From Brevundimonas sp. A19_0 (GTDB taxonomy: Bacteria > Pseudomonadota > Alphaproteobacteria > Caulobacterales > Caulobacteraceae): DNA of 50,000 nucleotides. Made by a program: the position numbers and the translations under genes. The notes beneath the pieces were generated by a model. It did not search any database. It was given only the letters and a program-made list of their open reading frames with translations, and had not been told where the DNA came from. The stretch's first letter is position 1. Every line of letters starts with the position of its first letter. Below are positions 9,154 through 17,150 of this stretch, one piece after another. The stretch spans positions 1-50,000 of the forward strand of contig NZ_JAGHQP010000011.1 of NCBI RefSeq assembly GCF_017744255.1, read 5' to 3'.

Positions 9154-9621
9154 ATGAAGTGGCTGGCAGTTGCGATCACCGCCTGGGCGCTCGCCGGGGC
9201 AGCACAGGCGCAGGACTGGGTGTATGCGGCGCACGGGGGTGGCTCGGCTCAAGGGTATGACGCTGACAGCGTGACCCGTAACGGGACCCTTCGCACCGTG
9301 GACGTCGTGGTCGTGGCGGCCGAAACCCAGACCCTGCCGAGCGGGCGGACCTGGGATTATCTGGTGACCCGGGAACAGCTCGACTGCACGAATTTCCGGC
9401 GACGCGTCATGGTCTCTACGACGCATCGGTTCGGCCAACCCCAGCCCACAGAGGTCCATACGGAGCCGGGCCAGTGGCTGGAGCCTACGGTTGCCGGGTC
9501 GGTCAGCGGTGTGTTGGTCCGGGGCGTATGCTCGGACACGCGCCCGGACAGCATGGGCTTTACGACGGCTGATGACTTTGCCCGGGCGGCCCGGCGGGTC
9601 TTCGAGGGCGGCGGCGCCTAG
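9154..9621 (+). CDS. Small exported protein, surface-adhesin E-like
   Basis: 155 residues with a signal peptide ending AQAQ (about residue 20). The mature part starts 'DWVYAAHGGG...YDADSVTRNG...VDVVVV', a pattern shared with adhesin-E type small beta proteins, and has two cysteines ('QLDCTNF', 'RGVCSD') that could form a disulfide. GAGG lies 8 nt before the ATG. The family link is weak. Confidence 0.65.
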   Translation: MKWLAVAITAWALAGAAQAQDWVYAAHGGGSAQGYDADSVTRNGTLRTVDVVVVAAETQTLPSGRTWDYLVTREQLDCTNFRRRVMVSTTHRFGQPQPTEVHTEPGQWLEPTVAGSVSGVLVRGVCSDTRPDSMGFTTADDFARAARRVFEGGGA

Positions 9622-9690
9622 AGCTCTGCCGGAGGAACCGGGGGGCGGACGGCCGCGTTGCCGATCCGCCATGACCCGCGACGCGCCGCA

Positions 9691-10707
9691 ATGACGGCCT
9701 CTCTCCTCAGCGATACCGAAGCAGACCTGCCGCCGGGGCTGACCTGGTGCAGCGACGACCGCACGGGGTTTTCCCGCAGGCGCGCGGGCAAGGGCTTTGC
9801 CTATCTGGATCGCAAGGGGGCGGTGATCCGTGACCCGAAGGTCCGGGCGCGCATCAATGCCCTGGCCATTCCGCCGGCCTGGACCGAGGTGTGGATCTGC
9901 CCGCGCGCCAACGGCCATATCCAGGCGATCGGCCGCGATGCCAAGGGCCGGAAGCAGTACCGCTATCACGCCGACTGGAGCAGCCATGCCTCGGAGTCGA
10001 AATTCGACCGGTTGCCGGCCTTTGCCCGCGCCCTGCCCCGGCTGCACGAGCGGGTGGAGGCCGATCTGAACAAGCGCGGGCCGTGCCGCGACAAGGTGCT
10101 GGCCACGGTCGTGCGGCTGCTTGAGCTGACCCTGATCCGGATCGGCAATGCCCGCTATGCGAAGCAGAACCGGTCCTACGGCCTGACCACGCTGAACAAG
10201 CGGCATCTGGAGGTGGACGGCGCCTCGCTGACCTTCGCCTTTCGCGGCAAGAGCGGCCAGAGTCACGAGGTGTCGGTGCGCGACCGGCGGCTGGCGCGCG
10301 TGATCCGAACCCTGCGCGAACTGCCCGGCCAGCCGGTGTTCCAGTACCGCGATCCGGAGGGGGACCTGTCGACCGTCACCTCGGATGCGGTCAACGCCTA
10401 TATCCGCGAGGCCATGGGCGAGGACTTTTCGGCCAAGGATTTCCGCACCTGGGCGGCGACCCTGTCGGCGGCGCGGGTGCTGCGCGAGACCGAGCCCGCG
10501 ACCTCGGCAACCGATGCGAAGCGCAAGCTGACGGCCTGTTGCCGGACCGTGTCGGGCCTGCTGGGCAATACGCCGACCGTGTGCCGGTCGTCCTATATCC
10601 ATCCGGCGGTGCTGGAAGCGTTCGAGGACGGCAGCCTGGCCGAGGCCCTGCCCGGGCCGGAGGCCAAATCCTTTGAACCGAAGCTGATCCGGATGTTGGC
10701 CCAATAG
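9691..10707 (+). CDS. DNA topoisomerase IB (bacterial poxvirus-like type)
   Basis: Relaxes supercoils through a 3'-phosphotyrosine link without ATP. The 338-residue protein has the N-terminal domain 'GFSRRRAGKGFAYLD...RINALAIPPAWTEVWICP' and the catalytic domain with 'TLIRIGNARYAKQNRSYGLTTL', 'KDFRTWAATL' and 'RSSYIHPAVLEAF', where the Tyr is the likely nucleophile. Start ATG 9691 is uncertain: a TTG at 9658 is possible and neither has a strong ribosome site. Sporadic in bacteria and dispensable where studied. Confidence 0.9.
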   Translation: MTASLLSDTEADLPPGLTWCSDDRTGFSRRRAGKGFAYLDRKGAVIRDPKVRARINALAIPPAWTEVWICPRANGHIQAIGRDAKGRKQYRYHADWSSHASESKFDRLPAFARALPRLHERVEADLNKRGPCRDKVLATVVRLLELTLIRIGNARYAKQNRSYGLTTLNKRHLEVDGASLTFAFRGKSGQSHEVSVRDRRLARVIRTLRELPGQPVFQYRDPEGDLSTVTSDAVNAYIREAMGEDFSAKDFRTWAATLSAARVLRETEPATSATDAKRKLTACCRTVSGLLGNTPTVCRSSYIHPAVLEAFEDGSLAEALPGPEAKSFEPKLIRMLAQ

Positions 10708-10791
10708 AGCCACAAAGCTGACTGCCTATTCACTTGAGCAAACTGCGGAACGGCGGTTTACGGGCCTCTCCTGTCGGAGGGATACCTGAAA

Positions 10792-11190
10792 ATGAAACTG
10801 TCCAACCTGTTCCTGCGTCTGGCCGTCGCCTTTGCCCTGCTGGGCGTCGGCCTCGGCTATTTCATGGGCGCCACACACCAGTTCCTGCTGTCGCCCGTCC
10901 ATGCCCACATCAACCTGCTCGGCTGGGTGTCGATATTCCTGTACGGCCTGTTCTACCGCGCCGCGCCCGAGGCGGCGGCGGGCTGGCTGCCCAGGGTGCA
11001 TGCCGGTCTGGCCATCCTCGGCCTGCCCGTCATGATGATCGGCCTGACCATCCAGCTGCTGGGCGTGCCGTCGCTGATGGCCATGGTGCCGCCGATGATG
11101 ATCGTCGGGCCGACCCTGGTGGTGCTGGGCATGGTCGCCTTTGCCGCGGTGGTGGTGCGCGCGACGGGTGACCGGCTGGTGGCCGCCTGA
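10792..11190 (+). CDS. Small membrane protein, haem-copper oxidase subunit I-like
   Basis: 132 residues with four predicted membrane helices. The segment 'HQFLLSPVHAHINLLGWVSIFLYGLFY' spans a helix with two histidines and resembles the quinol/NO reductase-like short proteins often labelled cytochrome c oxidase. It lacks the full set of haem and copper ligands, so it is not an oxidase by itself. ATG 10792 follows GGAGG at 10778. Stop codon abuts the converging tdh stop. Confidence 0.7.
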   Translation: MKLSNLFLRLAVAFALLGVGLGYFMGATHQFLLSPVHAHINLLGWVSIFLYGLFYRAAPEAAAGWLPRVHAGLAILGLPVMMIGLTIQLLGVPSLMAMVPPMMIVGPTLVVLGMVAFAAVVVRATGDRLVAA

Positions 11191-12243
11191 TCAGGCGGCC
11201 TTCGACCAGTCCAGAACGACCTTGCCCGACTTGCCCGACTTCATGACCTCGAAGCCGTCGCGGTACTGGTCGTAGGCCAGCTGGTGGGTGATGAGCGGCT
11301 GAAGGTCCAGTCCGGCCTTCAGCAGCCCCAGCATCTTGCGCCAGGTGGTGAACATCTCGCGGCCATAGACGCCCTTGATGGTCAGGGCCTTGAGGATGAT
11401 GGCGCCCCAGTCGGTCTCCATCGGCTTCGACGGAATGCCCAGCAGGGCCAGGCCGCCGCCCATGATCAGGGTGTCGACGCACTGTTTGAAGGCCACCGGG
11501 CTGCCCGACATCTCGAGGGCGACGTCGAAGCCGACCTTCATGCCCAGCTCGGGAATGACGTCGTGCAGGTCTTCCTTGAGCGTGTTGACGGTGCGCACGC
11601 CCGGCGCAACTTTTTGCGCAAGATCGAGGCGGAAGTCATTGATATCGGTCAGGACCACCGTGCGCGCCCCGGCGTGGCGGGCGACGGCGGCGGCCATGAT
11701 GCCGATGGGGCCGGCGCCGGTGACCAGCACATCCTCGCCCAGCAGGTCGAACTGCTGCGCGGTGTGCACGGCATTGCCGAACGGGTCGAGGATCGAGCCG
11801 ATCTCATAGGGGACGTCATCGGGCAGCTCGATGACGTTGAAGGCCGGGGCCACAACATATTCGGCAAAGGCACCCTGGCGGTTCACGCCGATGCCGCGCG
11901 TGGCCGGATCGAGGTGGAAATGGCCGGCGCGGGCCGCCTCGGAGTTCAGATCGATGACGTGCCCCTCGGCCGAGACGCGCTGGCCGACCTTGAGCGGGCG
12001 ATCCACGTCCTTGCCGACCGAGACGATCTCGCCACTGAACTCGTGGCCGGTGATCATCGGTACTGGCACGTTCTTTTGGGACCACTCGTCCCAGTTCCAG
12101 ATATGGATGTCGGTGCCGCAGACGGCGGTCTTGTGGACCTTGATCAGCACATCCTCGGGACCGGCCTCGGGGATCGGGGCGTCGATCAGCTCGAGGCCCT
12201 CGGCGGCGCGGGTCTTGGCAAGCGCCTTCATGGTGTCGGTCAT
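11191..12243 (-). CDS. tdh: L-threonine 3-dehydrogenase
   Basis: Zinc alcohol-dehydrogenase-family enzyme oxidising L-threonine to 2-amino-3-ketobutyrate with NAD+. The 350-residue protein has the catalytic-zinc motif 'CGTDIHIWNWDEW', 'GHEFSG', the Rossmann loop 'VTGAGPIGIMAAAVA' and 'GVNRQGAFAEYV'. The structural-zinc lobe is atypical: where most Tdh proteins have four cysteines this one reads 'EGHVIDLNSEAARAGHFHLD' without any. Its ATG overlaps the kbl stop (ATGA), so the pair is translationally coupled. Confidence 0.94.
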   Translation of the reverse strand: MTDTMKALAKTRAAEGLELIDAPIPEAGPEDVLIKVHKTAVCGTDIHIWNWDEWSQKNVPVPMITGHEFSGEIVSVGKDVDRPLKVGQRVSAEGHVIDLNSEAARAGHFHLDPATRGIGVNRQGAFAEYVVAPAFNVIELPDDVPYEIGSILDPFGNAVHTAQQFDLLGEDVLVTGAGPIGIMAAAVARHAGARTVVLTDINDFRLDLAQKVAPGVRTVNTLKEDLHDVIPELGMKVGFDVALEMSGSPVAFKQCVDTLIMGGGLALLGIPSKPMETDWGAIILKALTIKGVYGREMFTTWRKMLGLLKAGLDLQPLITHQLAYDQYRDGFEVMKSGKSGKVVLDWSKAA

Positions 12244-13430
12244 TTGATCACTCCCAGTTCCTTGCCGGCGGTCTTGAACGCTTCAACGACCTGATCGATC
12301 TGGTCGAAGGTGTGGGCGGCTGACATCTGTGTCCGAATGCGGGCCTGCCCGCGCGGCACCACGGGGAAGCTGAAGCCGATGACGTAGACGCCCAGCTCCA
12401 GCATGCGGGCGGCCATGTCCTGGGCGAGGCGCGCGTCGCCCAGCATGACCGGGATGATCGGGTGTTCGCCCGGCAGCAGGTCGAACCCGGCCTCGGTCAT
12501 GGCCGTGCGATAGCGGGCAGCATTGGCGAACAGCTGCTTGCGCAGGGCGTCGCCCTCCTCGCCCGCGGCGATGCGGATGGCCTCGAGCGACGAGCCGCAG
12601 ACGGCGGGGCTGAGGGCGTTCGAGAACAGGTACGGCCGGGCACGCTGCTTCAGCAGGGCCACCACCGGCGCGGTCGCGCAGATGAAGCCGCCCATGGCCC
12701 CGCCCAGCGCCTTGCCGAAGGTACCGGTGACGAAGTCGACCTTGACCCCGCAGTGGGCGTAGGAGCCGCGTCCCTGCGGGCCCATGAAGCCGGTGGCGTG
12801 GCAGTCGTCGACCATGATCAGGGCGTCGTACTTGTCGGCCAGGGCGCGGATCTCGGCCAGCTTCGCGACATAGCCGTCCATCGAGAAGGCGCCGTCCGTG
12901 GCGATGATGATGTCGCGCGCGCCGTCGGCCCGGGCCTGCTTCAGCCGGGCCTCGAGGTCGGCCATGTCGGAGTTGGCAAAGCGGTAGCGCTTCGCCTTGC
13001 AGAGTCGCACGCCGTCAATGATTGATGCGTGGTTCAGACTGTCCGAGACGATGGCGTCCTCGGCCCCGAACAGCGGCTCGAAGATGCCGCCGTTGGCATC
13101 AAAGGCGGCGGCGAACAGGATGGTGTCCTCAAAGCCGAGGTAGTCGGCGATGGCGCGCTCCAGCTCCTTGTGGATCTCCAGCGTGCCGCAGATGAACCGC
13201 ACCGAGGCGGTGCCCGCGCCCCAGCGCTCCTGTGCCCTGATGCCCGCCTGGACGACGCGCTCGTCCCCGGCCAGCCCCAGATAGTTGTTGGCGCAGAAGT
13301 TCAGCACCTTTCGGCCCCCGACCTCGATCACCGGCCCCTGTCGGGAGGCGATGATCCGTTCGGGCTTGGTCAGGCCCTGGGCGTCGATGTCGGCCAGCTC
13401 GGCGGCGATGCGGTCGTGGAAAGCGGTCAT
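12240..13430 (-). CDS. kbl: Glycine C-acetyltransferase (2-amino-3-ketobutyrate CoA ligase)
   Basis: PLP enzyme that splits 2-amino-3-ketobutyrate with CoA into glycine and acetyl-CoA, completing threonine breakdown started by Tdh. The 396-residue protein shows 'DDCHATGFMG' and the Schiff-base lysine in 'TGTFGKALGG', plus the oxoamine-synthase start 'GRKVLNFCANNYLGLA'. ATG 13430 has GGAGCG upstream and gives the standard length. Upstream gene of the kbl-tdh operon. Confidence 0.96.
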   Translation of the reverse strand: MTAFHDRIAAELADIDAQGLTKPERIIASRQGPVIEVGGRKVLNFCANNYLGLAGDERVVQAGIRAQERWGAGTASVRFICGTLEIHKELERAIADYLGFEDTILFAAAFDANGGIFEPLFGAEDAIVSDSLNHASIIDGVRLCKAKRYRFANSDMADLEARLKQARADGARDIIIATDGAFSMDGYVAKLAEIRALADKYDALIMVDDCHATGFMGPQGRGSYAHCGVKVDFVTGTFGKALGGAMGGFICATAPVVALLKQRARPYLFSNALSPAVCGSSLEAIRIAAGEEGDALRKQLFANAARYRTAMTEAGFDLLPGEHPIIPVMLGDARLAQDMAARMLELGVYVIGFSFPVVPRGQARIRTQMSAAHTFDQIDQVVEAFKTAGKELGVIK

Positions 13431-13493
13431 GGGCGCTCCGCTAGACGGTTTTGACGGCGGCATAAAGCCCCGCCCGACCTCACACCTTCGGCA

Positions 13494-14378
13494 TCAGTTG
13501 GCGGGCGTCGGGTTTTCGGTGGCCCGGACCTGGCCGACCTTGATGCGCCCGCCGCAGACGGTCATCTCGGTCTGCTGCGTCAGGGGCGCCGTATCGCCGG
13601 GCGCCGTGACCCGGAGACCTTCGGTGACCGGGCAGCGCGTCTCGCCCTCGCTCTCGTGCGGCACGACATTCCAGCCGATGTCGAAGTACGCCTTGCCCCC
13701 CGCGGCCAGTTCGACCGGATGTGGCGGCTCGGCCGGATCGCCCTGCATCCAGGGATCGGCACGCACGCTGACAACAGGGCGCCCCTCCTCATTCATCAAG
13801 GTCACGCCGGGATAGCCGGTGATACTGCACGTCTCGGTCCCGGCATTGCGCAGCGACAGGATCATGCCGCGATTGCCGGCCCCGGCATCGGACTGTTCGA
13901 TCTCGAGGGCCAGTTGCGGTCCGGCACAGGCAGGGGCCTTGGCCATGGACTGGGGATTGCTGGCAGGGGTCAGGGGCTGGCCCTTGCGCACGCAACGCTC
14001 CAGCTCGATGCCCTGGGGGCGACCTTCGGCATCGAGGCGGCTGAGGCGGCCTTCCTCGCGGCCGTCGCGGTTCGCGGACCACCACTCCAGGCCGGGCCCG
14101 GCATAGCGGGCGCCACTGCCCGAACTGACCGGACGCAGGCGATAGGATTCGCCCTCATAGGTCAGGGCGGCGGTGCGATCCTTGGCGTAGATGACCGAGA
14201 GGCTCTTGCCGCTCTCGCAGTCGTAGGCGATCGAGACACCCGTGACGGCCCCCTCGCCGGGCGACGGCGCCTCGACCGGCTCCGGCGGATCACGTCGGTC
14301 GGGCGAGCAGGCCGTGACGAGCGCCAGGCTGCTGACGGCGGCCCACAGGCCAGCGGTGCGCTTCATCCGCATGATCAT
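13494..14378 (-). CDS. Lipoprotein with MliC-like and DUF4232-like domains
   Basis: 294 residues. The N-terminus has a lipobox (LVTAC near residue 25), so it is probably an envelope lipoprotein. Residues about 45-135 resemble the MliC lysozyme-inhibitor domain: 'YDCESGKSLSVIY...AALTYEGESYRLRPVSSGSGARYAG...LEWWS' ending in a cysteine. Residues about 155-290 resemble DUF4232: 'NRGMILSLRNAGTETCSITGYPGVTL' with paired cysteines. GGGAGGG lies 8 nt before ATG 14378. A lysozyme-inhibitor role is inferred, not shown. Confidence 0.72.
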   Translation of the reverse strand: MIMRMKRTAGLWAAVSSLALVTACSPDRRDPPEPVEAPSPGEGAVTGVSIAYDCESGKSLSVIYAKDRTAALTYEGESYRLRPVSSGSGARYAGPGLEWWSANRDGREEGRLSRLDAEGRPQGIELERCVRKGQPLTPASNPQSMAKAPACAGPQLALEIEQSDAGAGNRGMILSLRNAGTETCSITGYPGVTLMNEEGRPVVSVRADPWMQGDPAEPPHPVELAAGGKAYFDIGWNVVPHESEGETRCPVTEGLRVTAPGDTAPLTQQTEMTVCGGRIKVGQVRATENPTPAN

Positions 14379-14463
14379 GACATCGACCCTCCCTGCTACA
14401 GCTTCACTATAGCGCATCGGAGGGCGTTCGGGTTGCCCGTGTGATGTCGGGTGTGGCGGACCC

Positions 14464-15480
14464 TCAGCCGAGGGCTGCCACCGTGTCGGCGATCAGGCGA
14501 TCGGCAAAGTCGGCCGAGGCGGGCGGGTCGCCCTGGCGCACGATGATCAGATCGCGCGACGGCACGATCAGGATCACCTGCCCCCCGGCGCCGAGGGCGG
14601 CATAGGTGTCGTGCGGGGAGGCCGGGAAGCGACGACCCCCCGGGCGGCCGAAGACGTCCAGCCCCTCCTCTGCATTCACCCACCAGAGCAGGCCGTAGGA
14701 CCGGTTGATCGGCTGGGAGGCGCTGACCATCCGCGCCACATAGTCGGCGGACACCAGCTGGCGGCCCTGCCACTCGCCGCCCTGCATGACCATCCGGCCG
14801 AAGGTCCACAGGTCGCGCGCGGTCGAGGCAGCCGAATAGTAGTTGGTGACCGGGCCGTTTCCGCCCTGTCCCTCACTGGTGATCCAGACCGTGTCCGTCA
14901 TGCCCAGCGGCTCCAGCAGTCTGCGGCCCGCATAGGACTCCACTGTCTCGCCGGTCGCGCGCATCAGGATGTGGAACAGCAGGTGATAGGCCGCCGTATT
15001 GTAGGCCCAGTGGGTGCCCGGCGGATGGGCCAGCGGCGCGGCGCCGTTGATCGCGAACTGGTCGCCGGTCACGCCGCGCAGGGCGAGGCCCGTATCGTTC
15101 AGCCCCGAGGTCATGCTGAGCAGATGATGGAGGGTAATGCCGGCGCGGGCATCGTCCCGCCAGGCCGGGACGAAGTCCCCCGCAGACTGGTCGAGGCTGT
15201 CGATGAAGCCGTCATCCAGCGCCATGCCGAACAGGACGGCAACCATGCTCTTGCCGACCGAGGCGACTTCGCGCGGGCGGTCGGCGGGCCAGTCGGCCGC
15301 ATATCGCTCGGCCAGAACCGCGTCGCCCCGGGCGATCAGCACCGAGGAGGCCCGGTCGGCCATGGCCCGGTCGACGATCACCGTCAGGTCCGGTGACGCC
15401 ATGGCCATCCCCCGCGTGGCGCAGGCGGCCATCAGGCCACCCGCTCCGATCAAGGCCCCGCGGCGGCTGAGGGCGGTCAT
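14464..15480 (-). CDS. Serine hydrolase of the beta-lactamase / class C esterase family
   Basis: 338-residue exported protein with a Tat-like or lipoprotein N-terminus ('SRRGALIGAGGLMAAC'). The SxxK nucleophile motif is SVGK, the second motif is the Tyr in 'HWAYNTAAYHLL', and a Gly-rich third block 'LGAGGQ' follows. Members include esterases, transesterases and 6-aminohexanoate-dimer hydrolases. It is the last gene of the operon led by the TonB receptor; its ATG overlaps the SDR stop (ATGA). Together with the type B carboxylesterase it suggests ester or amide hydrolysis. Confidence 0.85.
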   Translation of the reverse strand: MTALSRRGALIGAGGLMAACATRGMAMASPDLTVIVDRAMADRASSVLIARGDAVLAERYAADWPADRPREVASVGKSMVAVLFGMALDDGFIDSLDQSAGDFVPAWRDDARAGITLHHLLSMTSGLNDTGLALRGVTGDQFAINGAAPLAHPPGTHWAYNTAAYHLLFHILMRATGETVESYAGRRLLEPLGMTDTVWITSEGQGGNGPVTNYYSAASTARDLWTFGRMVMQGGEWQGRQLVSADYVARMVSASQPINRSYGLLWWVNAEEGLDVFGRPGGRRFPASPHDTYAALGAGGQVILIVPSRDLIIVRQGDPPASADFADRLIADTVAALG

Positions 15481-16367
15481 GTCGTCGCGTCCGCCATGGC
15501 ATGGCGCTCGGCGCTGGCGACCTCGCGCTCGGCCTGCATGAAGCCATAGGCCGGGACCAGGGCCTCGCGGTCATCCGACACCTGATCCCAGGCCGCCAGC
15601 AGACGCTCGCCCGCCTCGGGGCCGCCGCCGATGAACTGGCCGGGGGTGAGGGTGACATAGGCCCGGGCGAAATGACCGGCGCCCGCGCAGACGATCGCGC
15701 GTGTGGGCGCGTCATCGACGACCAGCGGCAGCAGGGCGGGGCTGACCAGCGCCGGATCCAGCTGTTGCAGGGCGGTGTCGGACAGCACGCCTTCGGTCAT
15801 GCCGGTGGCGGCCGTGGGCGCCAGGCAGTTGACGCGGATGTCGTATTTGTCGCCCTCGATGGCGAGGGTCTGCATCAGGCCGACCAGACCCATCTTGGCC
15901 GCGCCATAGTTGGCCTGGCCGAAATTGCCGTACAGGCCCGAGGACGAGGTGGTCATGACGATGCGGCCAAAGCCCTGCTCGCGCATGGCCGCCCAGACCG
16001 CCTTGCAGCAGATGGCGGCGCCGACGAGGTGGACGTCCAGCACCAGACGGAAGTCATCCATCTCCATCTTGGCGAAGCTCTTGTCGCGCAGGATGCCGGC
16101 GTTGTTGATCAGGATGTCGACGCGGCCCCATTCCGACAGGGTCCGGTCCACCATGGCCTGGACCGCCGCTTCATCGGTGACCGAGGCCGCTACGCCGAAT
16201 GCCTCTCCGCCCGAGGCCTTGATCTCGGCGGCCACGGCATCGGCCGCCTCGCCGTTCATGTCATTGACCACGACGCGGGCCCCCTGGCGGGCCAGGAACA
16301 GGGCGTGCTGACGCCCCAGCCCTCCGCCTGCGCCGGTGACAATCGCGATTCGTCCGTCGAGCCTCAT
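15477..16367 (-). CDS. Short-chain dehydrogenase, 3-hydroxyacyl-CoA dehydrogenase-like
   Basis: NAD(P)-dependent SDR of 296 residues. Cofactor loop 'VTGAGGGLGRQHA', 'NNAGILRD', and the catalytic Ser...Tyr-x3-Lys in 'TTSSSGLYGNFGQANYGAAKMG' are intact. 'GAGGGLGRQHALFLARQGA' and 'NFGQANYGAAKMGLVGL' are features of the SDR module of peroxisomal multifunctional enzyme type 2, so a role in beta-oxidation of an acyl-CoA made by the neighbouring ligase is plausible. Fifth-to-sixth gene in the TonB receptor operon. Confidence 0.88.
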   Translation of the reverse strand: MRLDGRIAIVTGAGGGLGRQHALFLARQGARVVVNDMNGEAADAVAAEIKASGGEAFGVAASVTDEAAVQAMVDRTLSEWGRVDILINNAGILRDKSFAKMEMDDFRLVLDVHLVGAAICCKAVWAAMREQGFGRIVMTTSSSGLYGNFGQANYGAAKMGLVGLMQTLAIEGDKYDIRVNCLAPTAATGMTEGVLSDTALQQLDPALVSPALLPLVVDDAPTRAIVCAGAGHFARAYVTLTPGQFIGGGPEAGERLLAAWDQVSDDREALVPAYGFMQAEREVASAERHAMADATT

Positions 16368-16403
16368 GGGCTGTACTCCCCCTTACTGAAAAAATGGATG
16401 GGC

Positions 16404-17150
16404 CTAGGCCGGGCCCGGGTCGGTCTTCGGCTTGCAGATCGACAGGAAGCCGGCGGCCATGAAACTGGCCATGCGGGCCTTTATGGCCTCGAAATCCTCG
16501 CCGTCGCAGAGACCGCCGGACAGGCGATTGATCCGGCCCGTGCGGGCCAGGCTGAGCATCAGGGCGCCGGTCACGAAGTGGTAGCCCCAGAAGATGTCTT
16601 CCTCGGCGCAACCCGGCAGGGCCTTCTTGAGGATCTCGATCAGGCGCAGGACCACCGGGTCGAAGTGGTAGTCCATCAGCTCGGCGCCGTAGGGGGTGTT
16701 GGACACCTGGGCCCCCAGGGCGCCGTAGTTCTTCCAGTTCTCGCCGCCCTGGCCGTAAAGGTCGAGGTCGGTGTCGAGGAAGGCGCGCAGGGCCCCCTCG
16801 ACCGTTGGCTTGCCCTTCGTCGCGGCGTCATAGTCGTCGAGCGCGCGCATCCGCAGGGTGCTGGTCACCTCGGCCCGGCGGGCGATGACGGCGTCGAACA
16901 GCTTCTTCTTGTCGGTGAAATAGTAGTTCAGCAGCGTGTGGTGGACGCCCACGCGCTGAGCCACATCCTTGAGGGTGACGCCATAGAGACCATGCACCGA
17001 GAACAGATATTCGGCGGCGTCGAGGATCTGCTCCATCTTGTCCGCGCGCTGCTCGACCTTGGTCCGGCGGCGGCGCTTGGGCGCAGGCGTGGGTGAGTCA
17101 GCGGTCTGGCGGGAAGCTTTGATTTTGGGCCTCGGTTCAGCAATCGCCAT
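16404..17150 (-). CDS. TetR-family transcriptional regulator
   Basis: 248 residues. After a basic leader the HTH domain (about residues 36-85) reads 'ILDAAEYLFSVHGLYGVTLKDVAQRVGVHHTLLNYYFTDKKKLFDAVI' with the typical recognition helix and 'YYF' turn; the C-terminal half is a ligand-binding domain of the TetR_C type. The start overlaps the end of the acyl-CoA synthetase gene by 14 bp, so it is made with the operon it probably controls. It is the prime candidate to bind the twin operators at 24087-24106 and 24212-24231; an acyl-CoA or the pathway substrate would be the likely ligand. Confidence 0.9.
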   Translation of the reverse strand: MAIAEPRPKIKASRQTADSPTPAPKRRRRTKVEQRADKMEQILDAAEYLFSVHGLYGVTLKDVAQRVGVHHTLLNYYFTDKKKLFDAVIARRAEVTSTLRMRALDDYDAATKGKPTVEGALRAFLDTDLDLYGQGGENWKNYGALGAQVSNTPYGAELMDYHFDPVVLRLIEILKKALPGCAEEDIFWGYHFVTGALMLSLARTGRINRLSGGLCDGEDFEAIKARMASFMAAGFLSICKPKTDPGPA

